Assembly: GCF_905220365.1 (NCBI RefSeq)
Contig: NC_061133.1
Span: 8,360,171 to 8,424,170, forward strand
Direction: 5' to 3'
DNA from: Vanessa cardui
Lineage: Eukaryota; Arthropoda; Insecta; Lepidoptera; Nymphalidae
DNA: 64,000 nt
Position numbers and translations under genes: made by a program. This document shows positions 23,625-35,246 of this stretch, piece by piece; the first letter of the stretch is position 1; every line of letters starts with the position of its first letter. The notes beneath the pieces were generated by a model that saw nothing but the letters and a program-made list of their open reading frames with translations, was not told where the DNA came from and searched no databases.

Positions 23625-26600
23625 TCAGTCGTCGTGCGTCGGGAAGCCGCGCGCCGACAGCGGGTCGGGCGCGGGCGACGCGTGCGGCGCGGGGGACGCG
23701 GCCGGCGACGCGGCGGGCGACGCGCTGCCCAGCGGCGACGGCAGCGTGGCGTACACCGTCGGCCGCTGCGGCTGGTACGACGGCGCGTACGAGTCGCTGC
23801 GCGGGTTGTAGAACGGCGAGTCGTCGGCGTAGCACTCCAGGTTGGGCGAGTACGGCGTCACGGCGCCGCAGGACGGCGCGTCGTCGCTGGGCCGGTAGGC
23901 GGGCGCGACCGGCGCGTACACCGTCCGGCGCGGCGGCTCCGCCTCGGGCCGGTGGTGCGACGACGGCGCGTACGCGTCCGACCAGCGCGCCTTGCTCGGG
24001 GTGAAATCGCCCTTGATGTACAGCTGTATAGGCCTCCGGAAACCTTTGCTTGCGTGTTGTGGTACTCCCAAAATGCAACATTTGCTGAACCCGACTTCCG
24101 GCGAGAGGAGATATTCTCGAAATTTGTTAGGAAAAAGCTCGATTGAATTGAAATTTTCATAAATCGTTGGCTGTAACAAGCAGAATAGTAATATTATTTT
24201 TAGATATTATAGTACCATAATCATTAAGCTTATAATTACATAGATTGAAAAAGTATACAAAAGCCAGTATATATTTCAGTTTGGATAAACTTTATCTCAC
24301 TTACTCTTAATACATTTGTTTTCAAATTCATAATGTTTTCAATTCTAACTATGAAAACCTTCAATCCTATCTTTCCTATTATGATCAATGATGAAGGATT
24401 ACTTACTGTTAAGCGCTTCTTCTTCTTATAGCTAGCCCAGTTCTGGGCTTCTAGCACAAGTTTGCCTCCAGGACGAAGATCGGCAAACATTCGTCGAAAC
24501 GCGCGTTTCAGGCCCGAGTCACCCCAATTGAGGTGAAGCCATTTTGTGGTAGACAGGCATAGAATCAGGTCAAACTGTGGGCTCTCCATTCCAGATCCTA
24601 ATGCTACATCCTCACGAGGTACATAGTTACCCTGAAAGTTAGAAATATTTAATTAATTAATTAAAAAATATATATTTCTGTAGTATCCATAAAAACTGAA
24701 GGTTGAGAGTTGGAAGAGAGACAAAGTCATAGTTAATTCTATACAATTCCGTAAAAAGAATATATAATGACATAACATATGTACATACCTGTTTAAATGT
24801 GACGTTATAGGGAAACCCAGGCATAGAATCTTCGGCCTTTGGGTCGCCAAGTGGACCAAACATCATGGACATTGACATAGGGAAGAAACATTGCCCATGA
24901 TCTTGTTTATGAATTGATTTTCTATTCTTTCTCGGCTTTCGTAATTTTCTCCCGGTTAAAGTCTTCTTAGGATCATCTTCCTTATCATGTTTCTGATCAG
25001 TAGAAATACAATCTTCACATTTCTTTTCTTCGCATTTATCACAATCAACCTTTTTTTCATCTCCTTCAGTTTTCTTATCATCTTCTGTCTTTGGTTGTTC
25101 TGATGGAACTGGTATAAAAGATCTTAGGTTTTTTCTCGCCCTCCCTGTAAAGATAATTATAGAATAAATTTAGTATGAAGCATATTATAGACGGTTAAAA
25201 AAATTAAATATTTAAACAAAACAAACAGTGTTTATTTTAAAAAACTCAGATCCTTCAGTTTCAATTCAATTTTTGAAACCTATTTTAGAAAGCAACTTAT
25301 ACTAAAAAAAAAAAACAAAAGTTATAAATAATTATAATATTCCAATTGATATTAATAATAAAAATAATATTTTGACAAAAATTATACAAACCAATAAGAA
25401 CTGGGTCGATATCCATTCCAACGACTGATTTAGCACCAAGTGTGCGTGCTACCGCTATAGAAATATGTCCTACATTGCACCCAATGTCTAGAACATCCTT
25501 GTTCTGAAATAGATGCCGGTGCATTTCAAACACTTGCAGCCTTATATCCATCATGGCATTCAAGTTACGATATCCATAATACCTGTAATGATCAAATCAC
25601 ATTTTAAATAACATTGCTATGGCTAATTAAATTTTTAATTAAATTAGTTTTTTAAAGAAATTAATTTTATTTAATTGTTTTGTAAATTTATCTCTATATA
25701 TCGAATAATTGCATAATATATATTGTATTTTTTTTTTATATTAAATGACAACAAATTTTCTCATTACCTATCATAATTTCCATATTGATATCTTGAATTT
25801 TTTGGATGAAATGTTGGCATCTTCTGTTCTTCTTCTGATACACTTTTAAGCTTAGTTCTATGGGGTGAAGCGGGTCTTTCTTGTGTACCTGCCCTCTGTT
25901 GTGGTCGAGCCCGCATCCAAGCACCAGGCTGTGGAACTACAGGACTAACAATTTTATCCAACGAGTCCATCCGTCGCAACTTTTTGCCATCTTTTCCCTT
26001 CTGTAAGCTATTTTCACTTTCACTGCAAGATCTTTTCCGTGATTTTGAAATAGACGCAGATGTAGATGGTTCAGGTGGTAGTGGCTCTTTAATGCCTTCT
26101 TCTTTTTCTGTTACTACTTCCACTGTCGGTAGGGTTGTCTCAGTTGTACGGCGTCTTATTCGTGGTTTCTTACGAGGCTTCCGTTGCTGCATTTCCAGTC
26201 TTTTCTCATATTCTTCATTATCTAAGGGTTCCATTAGATTAAGAGGATCTCTAATATTAGGTGGTATAATAACATCTATCTTAGCCTTGTGCCTTGGTGG
26301 TGTTGGAAGAGGTGAAGATTCTGGTGTAACAGCATTCATTGCTCTATTCACGTCTTCATCTTGCAAGCTATTAAGATTTAGAGGATCAGATATGTTACCA
26401 CCGAGGAGAAATTTAGTAGGAGGAATAAAAGCTTCCTTGCGCGGCCTTTTGTAAGGTAGAAAGAATTTTGATATAGAAGGAAAACTTTGTGCTCGTTTCT
26501 TACTTTGTTTAAATTTTGTGCCAGAATGATGAAGCCTTCGTACGGTGCATCTCTCCTGATTGTCCTTAGAAGGAACGTGACCTTTTTTACCGTGTCTGAA

Positions 26601-26819
26601 TTTCTTTTTCGTTTTCTTTGAGCTTCCAGCAGCAGAATTATCTATCTCTTTTGAAGAATTAGCATCGTTTGGAGGTACATTTGATGATGCACTCATATTT
26701 AGGGATTGTTCCGTAATGTCTGTGTTATCATTTTCAGAAATATCACCGGCGTCATTTTCGACGACTTCACACTCACTTTTATTTTCACTAGTAATAACAT
26801 TTTCTTCTGAGCTACCCAT
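23625..26819 (-). CDS. bin3: 7SK snRNA methylphosphate capping enzyme (MePCE/Bin3 family), five exons
   Basis: SAM-dependent RNA gamma-phosphate methyltransferase that caps 7SK RNA and so supports the 7SK/P-TEFb complex in the nucleus. Exons: 26819-25768, 25582-25392, 25144-24789, 24631-24407, 24170-23625. All introns are GT-AG and the frame holds, giving 789 codons plus stop. Residues 1-340 are low-complexity, rich in Ser, Lys and Glu, with basic runs like KTKKKFRHGKKGH. The domain starts at YGNYDRYYGYRN (about 346-357), with SAM motif I LDIGCNVGH (382-390) and GMDID (406-410). Family box LCLSTTKWLHLNWGD is at 557-571, followed by LRPGGKLVLEAQNW. SKGFRRPIQLY (649-659) is near the domain end. 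A Lys/Glu/Cys-rich insert (about 425-515) separates motif I from the rest, and an Ala/Pro/Tyr-rich tail of about 125 residues follows. The start is the first ATG of a long open exon. Confidence 0.93.
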
Positions 26820-27826
26820 TTTTATTCAAAATAAAAAAAAATTACATGTTAAGTCTAGATAAAAAGTAAAACTTAAATTTACCGCCACTTCGTTTCTTGC
26901 AAAATGTACAAGGACATCCGTCAATGGTGATAAACAGGTCTAACGAATGTATATATGCTTGATGTAAAATATAATACGGGATTGATACATCACAAATATC
27001 ATTCGCTTAAACTTTACCTGACGACAATATTTTTCCTATTAGACAAAATATAAAAACAATATGATTTCGTCAATTATTCGCCACACTACACACACCGAAA
27101 CAAATAGGAAAATGGCAATTTGACTTTCGTAAAGTGTTGCAAAGTTAAATAATCTCATGTTTACATAGATTACATATGTAATTATACAGTAGTCTACAGA
27201 TAAAATAAATTTGCAAAATAAAGATATTAACAAATTATAAAATACACTACGTTAATTATAGTGTATAATAACCAATATTTTACGACAATCATATTATCAT
27301 TATATTGTATCCAATAATATCACAGTCTTGTCAAAATTTTGATAACAACGTCATTATACACGTGCAATATGGGAAATATATAATTGAATATAGTGAAATA
27401 ATTATATTTGTAATTTCTGACTACTGTATTTTGCATTATAGAAGTCGTATGGTCAATATTTCTTTATAAATTACTGAGAATATTTCTATTTGTAGAACAA
27501 TGTATGTCTTTTAAAATAAAATAAGTAGGAAATGATAATACTTAGGTTATAAATGTAAGAATATTTTAACAACAATACCAAATAAAATATATATTTAAAG
27601 GAAATGAAATTAAACATCAATTTTATAGAAAACGTAAATTTAATACATGAAATAGTAAAATTTTAAATTAATAAACATCTATTTATTTTAATAATGGCAA
27701 CACATACACGAACAAGCGTAAATATTCGAATTTTAAATTATTGCGTCCGTTTACTAATCTGACAAACGAAACAATTGTTCGTGTTTCAAGTGAATGTTAT
27801 TTTAATTTAATGTAATATTTAAATAA
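26820..27826. promoter_or_regulatory. Divergent intergenic region between MePCE and ncd
   Basis: About 1 kb separates the MePCE start codon (minus) from the first ncd exon (plus). It must hold both promoters. It is AT-rich; I see no canonical TATA/Inr arrangement that I would commit to. Confidence 0.5.
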
Positions 27827-28069
27827 ATGAATAAGGTATGTGTCAAGTGAAAGAAAGTTCTTTAAGTGTTTTCAATGATGCTGTAAAAGTGATTAGTTTT
27901 ATTGAATGCTACAGTTATATAGATTTTTTATTCGTTAACTTCAATTTAGTATCGTCATATTTTGTAGCTATGAAATGAAAATAAAGACTTACTATGAATA
28001 AAGAATTAATAGTAATAGGAATAGATAGTAAGTACTTATACTATTTTAAAGTAATTTCATTTTTTTCAG
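27827..28069 (+). other. ncd: ncd upstream exon end and intron
   Basis: A donor AAG|GTATGT at 27835/27836 and an acceptor TTTTTTTCAG|ATG at 28069/28070 define a likely 234-bp intron. The acceptor lies immediately before the ncd ATG. The upstream exon ends ATGAATAAG, which joins in frame to the downstream ATG. Translation could therefore start three codons earlier (MNK then MSRIPKF). In-frame TAA directly upstream bars any longer N terminus. Confidence 0.6.
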
Positions 28070-29962
28070 ATGTCTCGCATTCCGAAATTTCCTTCTGCTA
28101 CAAAAGAAAATAAACCAACATTTACAAATGGTCGCAATACAACCCGAACATTGGGTATTGGGCTCAGTGATGCTGATAAAAAAAGTTTAATATTAAATCA
28201 TACAAAACCGATGCGAAATACAGCATCCGCTACCGTACCAGCGCCCCGCCTTAAAAGATCAGCTACAGCACCTTCCTCGGCTACGGTACCTAATAAAACA
28301 GCTAAAGTCGAAAAAAAGACAACAACTGTAGCACCTAGAATTGCTCCTTATGATTACAAAGCTAGATTCAATGACTTGGTGGAAAAACATAAAGCTATGA
28401 AAAGTGAATTGAATGATTTGAGGGACAAACATTTGGAAGTATCAGACGAATATGAAAAAGTTAAAGAAACAGTTGAAGGAAGTATTACTGAAAGAGATAC
28501 ACTGAAGGATAAATTACTAAACACTCTCAAAGACTTGAGACAGAAGTCTAGCGAATATGAAAGCCTAAAGCTGGATTATGAAATACAGAAACGAGAGAAT
28601 GAGGAACTACATAATAAAAGTAAACTTTTAGATGATGTAACTAAAAGCTTGAAGTTAAAAATCATGGAATTTGATAAACTTAAAACTGATTTTGACGACT
28701 TAACTCGACGTCACAAAAGTCTTAATGAAGAAACTGAGGCCTTAAGGGTTTTGACTGATCATCTTAAGAAAATATCTGTAGAATATGACAAATTGCAATT
28801 AGATTATAAGGATGCAGTATCCACAATCACAAAAAATAAAACTGACTCTGAGGCTTTGCAAAATATTTTAGCTACAATGTATAGAGATCAAAGAGTTTTA
28901 CGGAACACAGTGCAAGATTTAAAGGGTAATATTCGAGTCTACTGTAGAGTACGTCCTCCACTTGAGTCTGAAGCATCCAAGCCTTTGTACAATCTTAATG
29001 TCCTCGACGCATGTTCTATAGAAGTTGAAAAAATTGAACTTTTAAATTCTGCAAGAAAAGGAAAATCACAACATTCTTTCACATTTGATGGAATATTTAC
29101 TCCACACTCGTCTCAAGAGGATGTTTTTGCTGAAGTATCTCCAATGGTCCAATCTGCACTGGATGGTTATAATGTGTGTATTTTTGCATATGGCCAAACT
29201 GGCTCTGGTAAAACATACACCATGGAAGGTGGTTGTGGAGTTGAACAGTATGGTATTATACCACGAGCTATAAATATGATATTCACATGTATGGAAGATC
29301 TTAAAAGAATGGGATGGGAATTGACAATTAAAGCTTCCTTTTTAGAAATTTACAATGAAATAATTTATGATTTGTTAAACTCAAGTAAGGAACAAGAAAG
29401 TCATGACATAAAAATGGTTAATTCGAAAGGCACAGATTTGTATGTATCCAACTTGAAAGAAGAAGAAGTAAAGAGCTCTCATGATTTCATCAGATTGTTG
29501 ATATTTGCTCAACGTAACAGACAAACTGCGGCTACATTGAACAACGAGAGGAGCTCCAGATCTCATTCAGTTGCACAAATTAAAATAGCAGCTATAAATG
29601 AAAAACGTAAGGAAAAGTTCACTAGTAATTTAAATTTGGTGGACCTAGCTGGGTCTGAGAGTGGAAAAACCACTCAAAGAATGGATGAAACAAAACATAT
29701 CAACAGATCACTCTCAGAACTTTCAAAGGTGATATTATCTCTACAGACTAATCAGTCCCATATCCCATACAGAAATTCTAAGCTTACACATCTACTAATG
29801 CCAAGTCTAGGTGGCAATTCAAAAACTCTTATGTTGGTTAATGTTAATCAATTTGATGAAAGTTTCAATGAGACTCTTAACTCCTTAAGATTTGCCACAA
29901 AGGTTAACAGCTGCCGAACTGTAAAAGCCAAGAAAAATCTAACAATGGTTGACTCATTATAA
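28070..29962 (+). CDS. ncd: Kinesin-14 minus-end motor, Ncd (claret segregational)
   Basis: C-terminal-motor kinesin that walks towards microtubule minus ends and cross-links and focuses spindle microtubules, notably in meiosis. The main coding part is one exon of 630 codons. Residues 1-95 are a basic, Ser/Thr/Pro-rich tail likely to bind microtubules. Residues about 96-284 are charged heptad-type coiled coil. The neck GNIRVYCRVRP is at 286-296, the signature joining stalk to motor in kinesin-14. ATP site: P-loop GQTGSGKT (375-382), switch I NNERSSRSHS (491-500), switch II DLAGSE (525-530). The microtubule-binding IPYRNSKLT is at 565-573. The motor ends with FATKVNSC and a short tail. All nucleotide-binding motifs are intact. 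Length and order fit Drosophila Ncd (about 700 residues) with a shorter tail. Confidence 0.95.
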   Translation: MSRIPKFPSATKENKPTFTNGRNTTRTLGIGLSDADKKSLILNHTKPMRNTASATVPAPRLKRSATAPSSATVPNKTAKVEKKTTTVAPRIAPYDYKARFNDLVEKHKAMKSELNDLRDKHLEVSDEYEKVKETVEGSITERDTLKDKLLNTLKDLRQKSSEYESLKLDYEIQKRENEELHNKSKLLDDVTKSLKLKIMEFDKLKTDFDDLTRRHKSLNEETEALRVLTDHLKKISVEYDKLQLDYKDAVSTITKNKTDSEALQNILATMYRDQRVLRNTVQDLKGNIRVYCRVRPPLESEASKPLYNLNVLDACSIEVEKIELLNSARKGKSQHSFTFDGIFTPHSSQEDVFAEVSPMVQSALDGYNVCIFAYGQTGSGKTYTMEGGCGVEQYGIIPRAINMIFTCMEDLKRMGWELTIKASFLEIYNEIIYDLLNSSKEQESHDIKMVNSKGTDLYVSNLKEEEVKSSHDFIRLLIFAQRNRQTAATLNNERSSRSHSVAQIKIAAINEKRKEKFTSNLNLVDLAGSESGKTTQRMDETKHINRSLSELSKVILSLQTNQSHIPYRNSKLTHLLMPSLGGNSKTLMLVNVNQFDESFNETLNSLRFATKVNSCRTVKAKKNLTMVDSL

Positions 29963-31755
29963 TTTTTTCGTTGACAATATTTTGCTTTAGAATGTAGTAC
30001 ACATGAACACTTATAGTTATACCATCTACTGTGAATTTAATATTATCAGTATTCTGCTTTAACATACATATTTGTATTGAATACTATTAATAAGTGGTAT
30101 AACTAAATGTGCGTTACTATTTTGTTTTATAGTTAATTTTTACATGTAGTACTAACTTCCCACTGAATATTCCACCGAGAATTTTTTTTACTGTTGCTCT
30201 ATAGTATTTTGAAATATTGTGGGATTTTAAATAGCTCTTATATTACGAATTTCTCATAATTTTTTTTACAAAAGTTATATTAAAGTAACTTTTTGGAATT
30301 GTTTAACTATAATTGTGAAATTAGATATTATTAAATAAAATGAATAATGTGAAAGTACATATATTTTCTACAGAAATTTGTGAGTTGATATTGAAACAAT
30401 TTTTTGAACTATTGTTTTAACTGAACTGAAATAATGTCAAATAAATTTCCTTCCTAGTTTTATAAATACTATGGCAATAAAATAATATAAGTTTACAGAT
30501 TGCCATAATTTGAATTTGATCCCATTAGGGCAGGTTTTGGAGTGGCAAATGCAGTGTTACAGTTGACTTTGTTCACTTTAAATTTCGTGCTTAGAAAATG
30601 CCTTATTGACTTATTAAGTAGATATTGTTATTTTTTTTTTTTACAAATTGGTAGGCTGGATTTGTTATATTAAAATTTAAACTATTGGCTTGATCAAAAA
30701 ATACCAAATGTGCTTCTATGAAATCTATTAGGTACCTTAAAAACTACGTATCTTTTTTTCCTATTAAATTCAATTTAATATTAATTCTTAAAAGATTAAT
30801 TTGAAGCAATCTGTTTAGTAAGGTGTTATTTTTAATTTTCTACTTATGTACATGTAAGAATTTAAAAATGTAATCTGATAATAATGTAGTATGTTAATTT
30901 AATCTGTAATTATAACAATTTTCAATGAATATACATTTCTTTTTATTCTTTTAATTATTTATACTATATCTGAACAAGTCTTGAAAATCGTCTGGAAATA
31001 CAACAATAAAATACTTATTCCATTAAAATAGGCTAATGTTGAGCATGTGTTACGTTTTCGCTGTTTTCTTTTGTTTATCCTATGCTTTTCCGCTTCCGGT
31101 TCTTTGACGGTATTACCCAAAAATGTTCACGCAAGTATCAACGTCAAATAAGGTTTCAGAGCCATCGTATATTTGAAGCGTGAACATACAGATAAATAGA
31201 AAAACATCTGTGCATAAAATATAGGTAGTTTTGATTGGATTTAAGCCAATCTAAATATGTAAATATATTCTTCGTACGGTCCTTAAATGTAGAGCAGTTA
31301 AATTTGCGTTTAAATATTTCATTTGTTAAATTAACCTACAATATAATAATCTTGTTTAATATAAAGCGTAAACGAAATACCATGTTCGAATTTTGGATTT
31401 CCTATACAGATACTAAATCGCAGATAAAATACTTTATGCTGAAACCATTTGGATAGTCATTAAAATTATTATAGAAGAATTGTAATAATTTGTGTCTACC
31501 GAGCATTTCAGATATTCTTATTATAACTACAAGCATAAATTTAGGCAACTTTGATACCCACTCAAAGTAATTAATATGATAATAAAGATAACTGAGTACA
31601 CTCATAAAAAAATATTAATTAGTATTTTGCTCAGGTTAATATTTCGACTGCTAATGCCATCTTATGCTATTAGAGGAAACCATTGTTTTTCTAAAAATAT
31701 TCTAGATGGCGCTGCTAACTTAAACTTTCAAATTTATCTGTTAATTCATAGATAT
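29963..31755. other. 3' region between convergent ncd and IP3K genes
   Basis: AT-rich non-coding sequence. Plus-strand AATAAA signals at 30334-30339, 30440-30445 and 30476-30481 are candidate ncd polyadenylation sites. No other gene is seen. Confidence 0.5.
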
Positions 31756-32119
31756 TTTTTTTATTTAATCTTACTATTTAGCATAACTTTATCGTTACTT
31801 TAAGGGTTACTTACTAAGATTATGACTAAATAATTGTTATATAAATTAGTTAAAATAAAGTCTTTTACTATTTTACGCCTCGCAAGGAAATTTTAAAAAC
31901 AACACAATTTAAATCAAAAACGTATAATTAAATATTTTAGGACTAGATCAAATTAATAAATAATACATCGCATTCTCTTTCATATGAACAAACACAAACG
32001 TAGTTTTTCTGTACATCTCCAAGCTTCAGCTTTGGCGCTATGGGAGTGGCACTGGGCACTAAGGCCAAGCAAATGGTGCAGTCAATGCAGGGCGAGTCCA
32101 ACTTCCTCTCGCCGAATGT
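31756..32119 (-). other. IP3K 3' region with possible readthrough extension
   Basis: After the IP3K TGA (32122-32120) the same frame stays open for 58 codons to a TAG at 31945-31943. The first 40 or so codons keep the elevated GC and GC-rich third positions of the coding exon, unlike the AT-rich sequence beyond. TTTATT near 31760 (AATAAA on the gene strand) may be the polyadenylation signal. The extension is either translated by readthrough, part of an alternative exon, or simply GC-rich 3' UTR. Confidence 0.4.
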
Positions 32120-33661
32120 TCAACGTGACACATCCGGTTCTGTCATCGCTTCAGAAAGTCTCGCTGTTTCTATCGTATTTATTAGCCTATCTAATCCATA
32201 TAAGAAACCTTCTTCATGATTTCCCTGTTGCCAGGGTTCCCTGTGGGTCACTTTTATTTCATTTGGTACACGTCGAGTCTTGGCGAAATCGATAAGCCAT
32301 GCGCCAACTCGCTCGTCGTCGTAAATAATAAAAATGCTGCTACCAACAATTTCATGTGTCCGAAAGAACTCAGACTTTTCAAACAGACTTCTAATCTCAC
32401 GAAGACGAGTAGCTATTGCGCGACGAGCTCGTTCGTCGTTGCCAAAGAAACGAGCGACTGCCGCAGTCAGTTGTTTTGGTTCTTTCACCTTTTGGAGATC
32501 TGTGAGTGGCGGTTGGCCAGGGAGTTTCACAGCTTCAATGCGAAAACCTTGTTCCGCGGACGATGAACACTGTTCACGGAATTGCATGTAACGTAACTTG
32601 GTGACTGCACGTGCGACGTGTTCAGCTTCGGTGGGTGCGTTAGGATCTAGGCGAACCATTTTCTCATAAAGGTCTGTTCTAGCACGAGCGTTACTGACTT
32701 CGTCTTCTAAAAACGTGCGAGTGCCCATTTTGATATCCATTACATGAGGATCGCGGAAACCATGGAGAAGATCTTGCAACTCAATAAAATGTTCGCCGCC
32801 ATATTCTAGTTCTCTGTAGAAGCGAGGAATAGCGGAACGCATATGAGGACACGCCGCTAGAGCTTCATAGGCGTCGCGCTCAGGGTTGTGTGCGGGGTGA
32901 TCGCCAGCTGCCCTTCGCTTCCAAACCGTACCGGGACCAGCGGGTGCCAAGGACCCTGGGTGTCCGGACAATTGGAACCATTCCGATGATCGCGACTTAA
33001 GTAGCGCATCAGATGCTGGCGCTGAGAGCTCTAATGCATTCTGTAACAAAGAAAAACACGAATTAAAAACAAAATAAGAAAAAGAAAAATATTTCGTCAA
33101 AAGTAACGTATTTTTATTTCTAAGTTATTAAAAATATTGATATTTTGCATTACTCTGATTTTTTTAACTGAAACAGTATTTAGTACATGTAATTTAGCAA
33201 TATTTTTTTGTAATTTAAATAACGAATTCATTCTCTTGTATTTTTTTTAGTTATAACATTAAATAAAAAAAGATACTTACAATAGCTAAGAATTTGAGCA
33301 AATCAGAAGGTTGTGACGATGGGGTGGTTGGTGCAGGAGCGGCAGGAGTGGTCTCCACAGAAGAAGTAGTGCGCTTCCAGCGCTTGAACAAAGCTCCTTC
33401 GTTCTTACTACGCCAACGGTCTTCATCTTTACCAGCGGCAACCTGAGAATAATGGAAAACACAAATTGAAAACACCAATCGCACACAAACACATATTATC
33501 ACTATAAAATATCGTCACTTCCATATAAGATAATAAAAACACCACACAATGCGATGACGTACCGCTAGGATTTTATTTGCGGCATAGAGTAGCCCGCCAG
33601 GGCCGAGCCGGCTCAGCACCGACTGGCGGGAAACACTGTTCATCTTGCTGGTGACGGTCAT
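32120..33661 (-). CDS. IP3K: Inositol-1,4,5-trisphosphate 3-kinase, three exons
   Basis: Phosphorylates Ins(1,4,5)P3 to Ins(1,3,4,5)P4, ending calcium-release signalling and feeding higher inositol phosphates. Exons: 33661-33563, 33442-33281, 33040-32120. All junctions are GT-AG in phase 0, giving 393 codons plus stop. Exon 1 encodes MTVTSKMNSVSRQSVL. Exon 2 is basic and Ser/Thr/Pro-rich. The kinase domain fills exon 3: WFQLSGHPGS (108-117), the IPK-family motif PHVMDIKMG (185-193), SSIFIIYDD (321-329), LIDFAKT with the metal-binding Asp at 338, and GNHEEGFLYGLDRLI (360-374). The HPGS and IDF contexts fit IP3K and not IP6K or IPMK. The total is short for an IP3K, so longer isoforms from upstream promoters are likely. 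No clear calmodulin helix is seen. Confidence 0.92.
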
Positions 33662-33752
33662 GATGTACGAGTGCGTGCGGAGGAAGTACTAACACGAATG
33701 AGCGAATGAGCGATAACGAGTAACGCGCGAGGAGCGATCGACGTGCGTGACT

Positions 33753-33836
33753 TGACGTCTATTGCTAGCTTGCGAGTAGTGCCAGCGGGAGGGTTATGCG
33801 TGCTTATATAGAGACCTCGGCTTTCTCGTGACGTCG
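33753..33836 (-). promoter_or_regulatory. IP3K proximal promoter: TATA box and CRE-like sites
   Basis: On the gene strand CTATATAAGC lies at 33811-33802, about 140 bp before the ATG, in an otherwise GC-rich stretch. CRE-like TGACGTCG (33829-33836, upstream of the TATA) and TGACGTCT (33753-33760, downstream) flank it. This predicts transcription starting near 33775 and control by bZIP factors of the CREB/ATF type. Motif calls are by eye. Confidence 0.6.
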
Positions 33837-33839
33837 GCG

Positions 33840-35240
33840 CCGCGCCCGCGCCCTCACCGCTTTCCTTCCTCAGGCCGATACATTAAGTTTTCTTGGCGCC
33901 GTTTTTCACTAAGCCTAAATTCAGTAAATGACAACATTTGTCGTTCGGTGATCAGTACAGCAACTTGTGCCCGGTTTGGTAATAGAGAGACTTACTATGA
34001 AATTTGTTTGTTTCTGTTTAGCAAACGTGCCCATTAATAATAGCCGAAAGTGAAAGTATGTTTAATTGTAAGTCGTTATTAGTCATTAAGATGATACATA
34101 GATATTCATTTCATATAAGTATATATCGATATTAGAACATAATCGTAAATAAGTATCAACAAAACATTATTTTCTCACGTAGGCCAAAAATATTGATTAT
34201 TTTTTTAGGCTACACGAGGAAAAAATAATAAACACATCCTTCCAAAGCATAACAGGTAGGTATTTAAATATCATTAAGTATCGCATAACAAAAAGTATTT
34301 GTAACTATAAAAATAATTTATATAAACACATATAATAAAGCTTATGAACCTGTGTATGTATCATAATTCCTCGTAATCGGTTTTAATAATTTTGATAATT
34401 TTTTGTGTGTATTTGATTGAATCCCTGGAGGGTTTAGAAAGACCTTTTGGGATAAATAAATTCTTATTTGCAAGAGGACGGTCTAGACGGCCATTTAGTT
34501 TTTATATATGATGTATTTATCATTAGGCTAAAAATATTTTTTATATTTATTGGTGTATTGTGTGGTGTGTACAATGTGTTGAGTAACATTACTTAATCAT
34601 TTTAACAATAATAAGTTAGAAATATGAATAGTTGTATTCCATATTTTATTCGCTATATGAAATTGTTATTTATATTTTTTATGTAATTAAAAATAAGCAG
34701 AGAATAGAAGCGAATATTTCAAGATAGTTGCTTATGTAATATCGAGAACATTGATTTAGTTGTATTAAGGTTCAACTAATCCATAAGTATGACATGATTG
34801 TTATGTTAAAAAAGCTATATAAATACAAGTATATATAAGTACTTGTAATTATACTTTCATAGGGCCTACAACACAATACAATGGATTCATTAAAATTACG
34901 CAATATTAAATGTGTTAACAAGTAATTATCGCCTAATTGACTAAGTGTTTTATTAATAAGTAAACTCTAGATGTTTAGTTAAGTTTTGTTTATTTACTTA
35001 CGTGGGTCATCACTTGAATAATTTGAAACATTAACATATAAATAATATTAGTTTATTAGATCCGTTATAACAGATGTCAAAAAAACAAACCTAACCTTCA
35101 ATCCGAGATTATGGTACTTATAAATGATTATAACGATGGAATCATTACTTTATATCTTTGCAATAGATAACTTGTTAATATTTTTTTATCCAATACAACC
35201 AAAAAAACAAACGGTCTACAGTCAACAGCTTCAATAATAA
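33840..35240. other. Upstream non-coding region of IP3K
   Basis: AT-rich with no gene. Nothing recognised apart from the GC-rich first 60 bases that belong to the IP3K promoter. Confidence 0.55.
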
Positions 35241-35246
35241 AACATA

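Noticed and set aside
23634..24146. 170-codon Arg/Gly-rich plus-strand ORF
   Set aside because: Antisense shadow of the GC-rich last MePCE exon; low-complexity RRR composition is what the opposite strand of Ala/Pro codons gives.
25984..26454. 156-codon plus-strand ORF
   Set aside because: Antisense shadow of MePCE exon 1; Ser/Leu-rich with no domain.
31984..32295. Plus-strand ORF (and a second plus frame reading MGVALGTKAKQMVQSMQGES)
   Set aside because: It overlaps the IP3K 3' coding end antisense; the openness is explained by codon bias of the minus-strand frame. No domain recognised.
32334..32591. Plus-strand ORFs inside IP3K exon 3
   Set aside because: Antisense shadows of a well-supported kinase domain.
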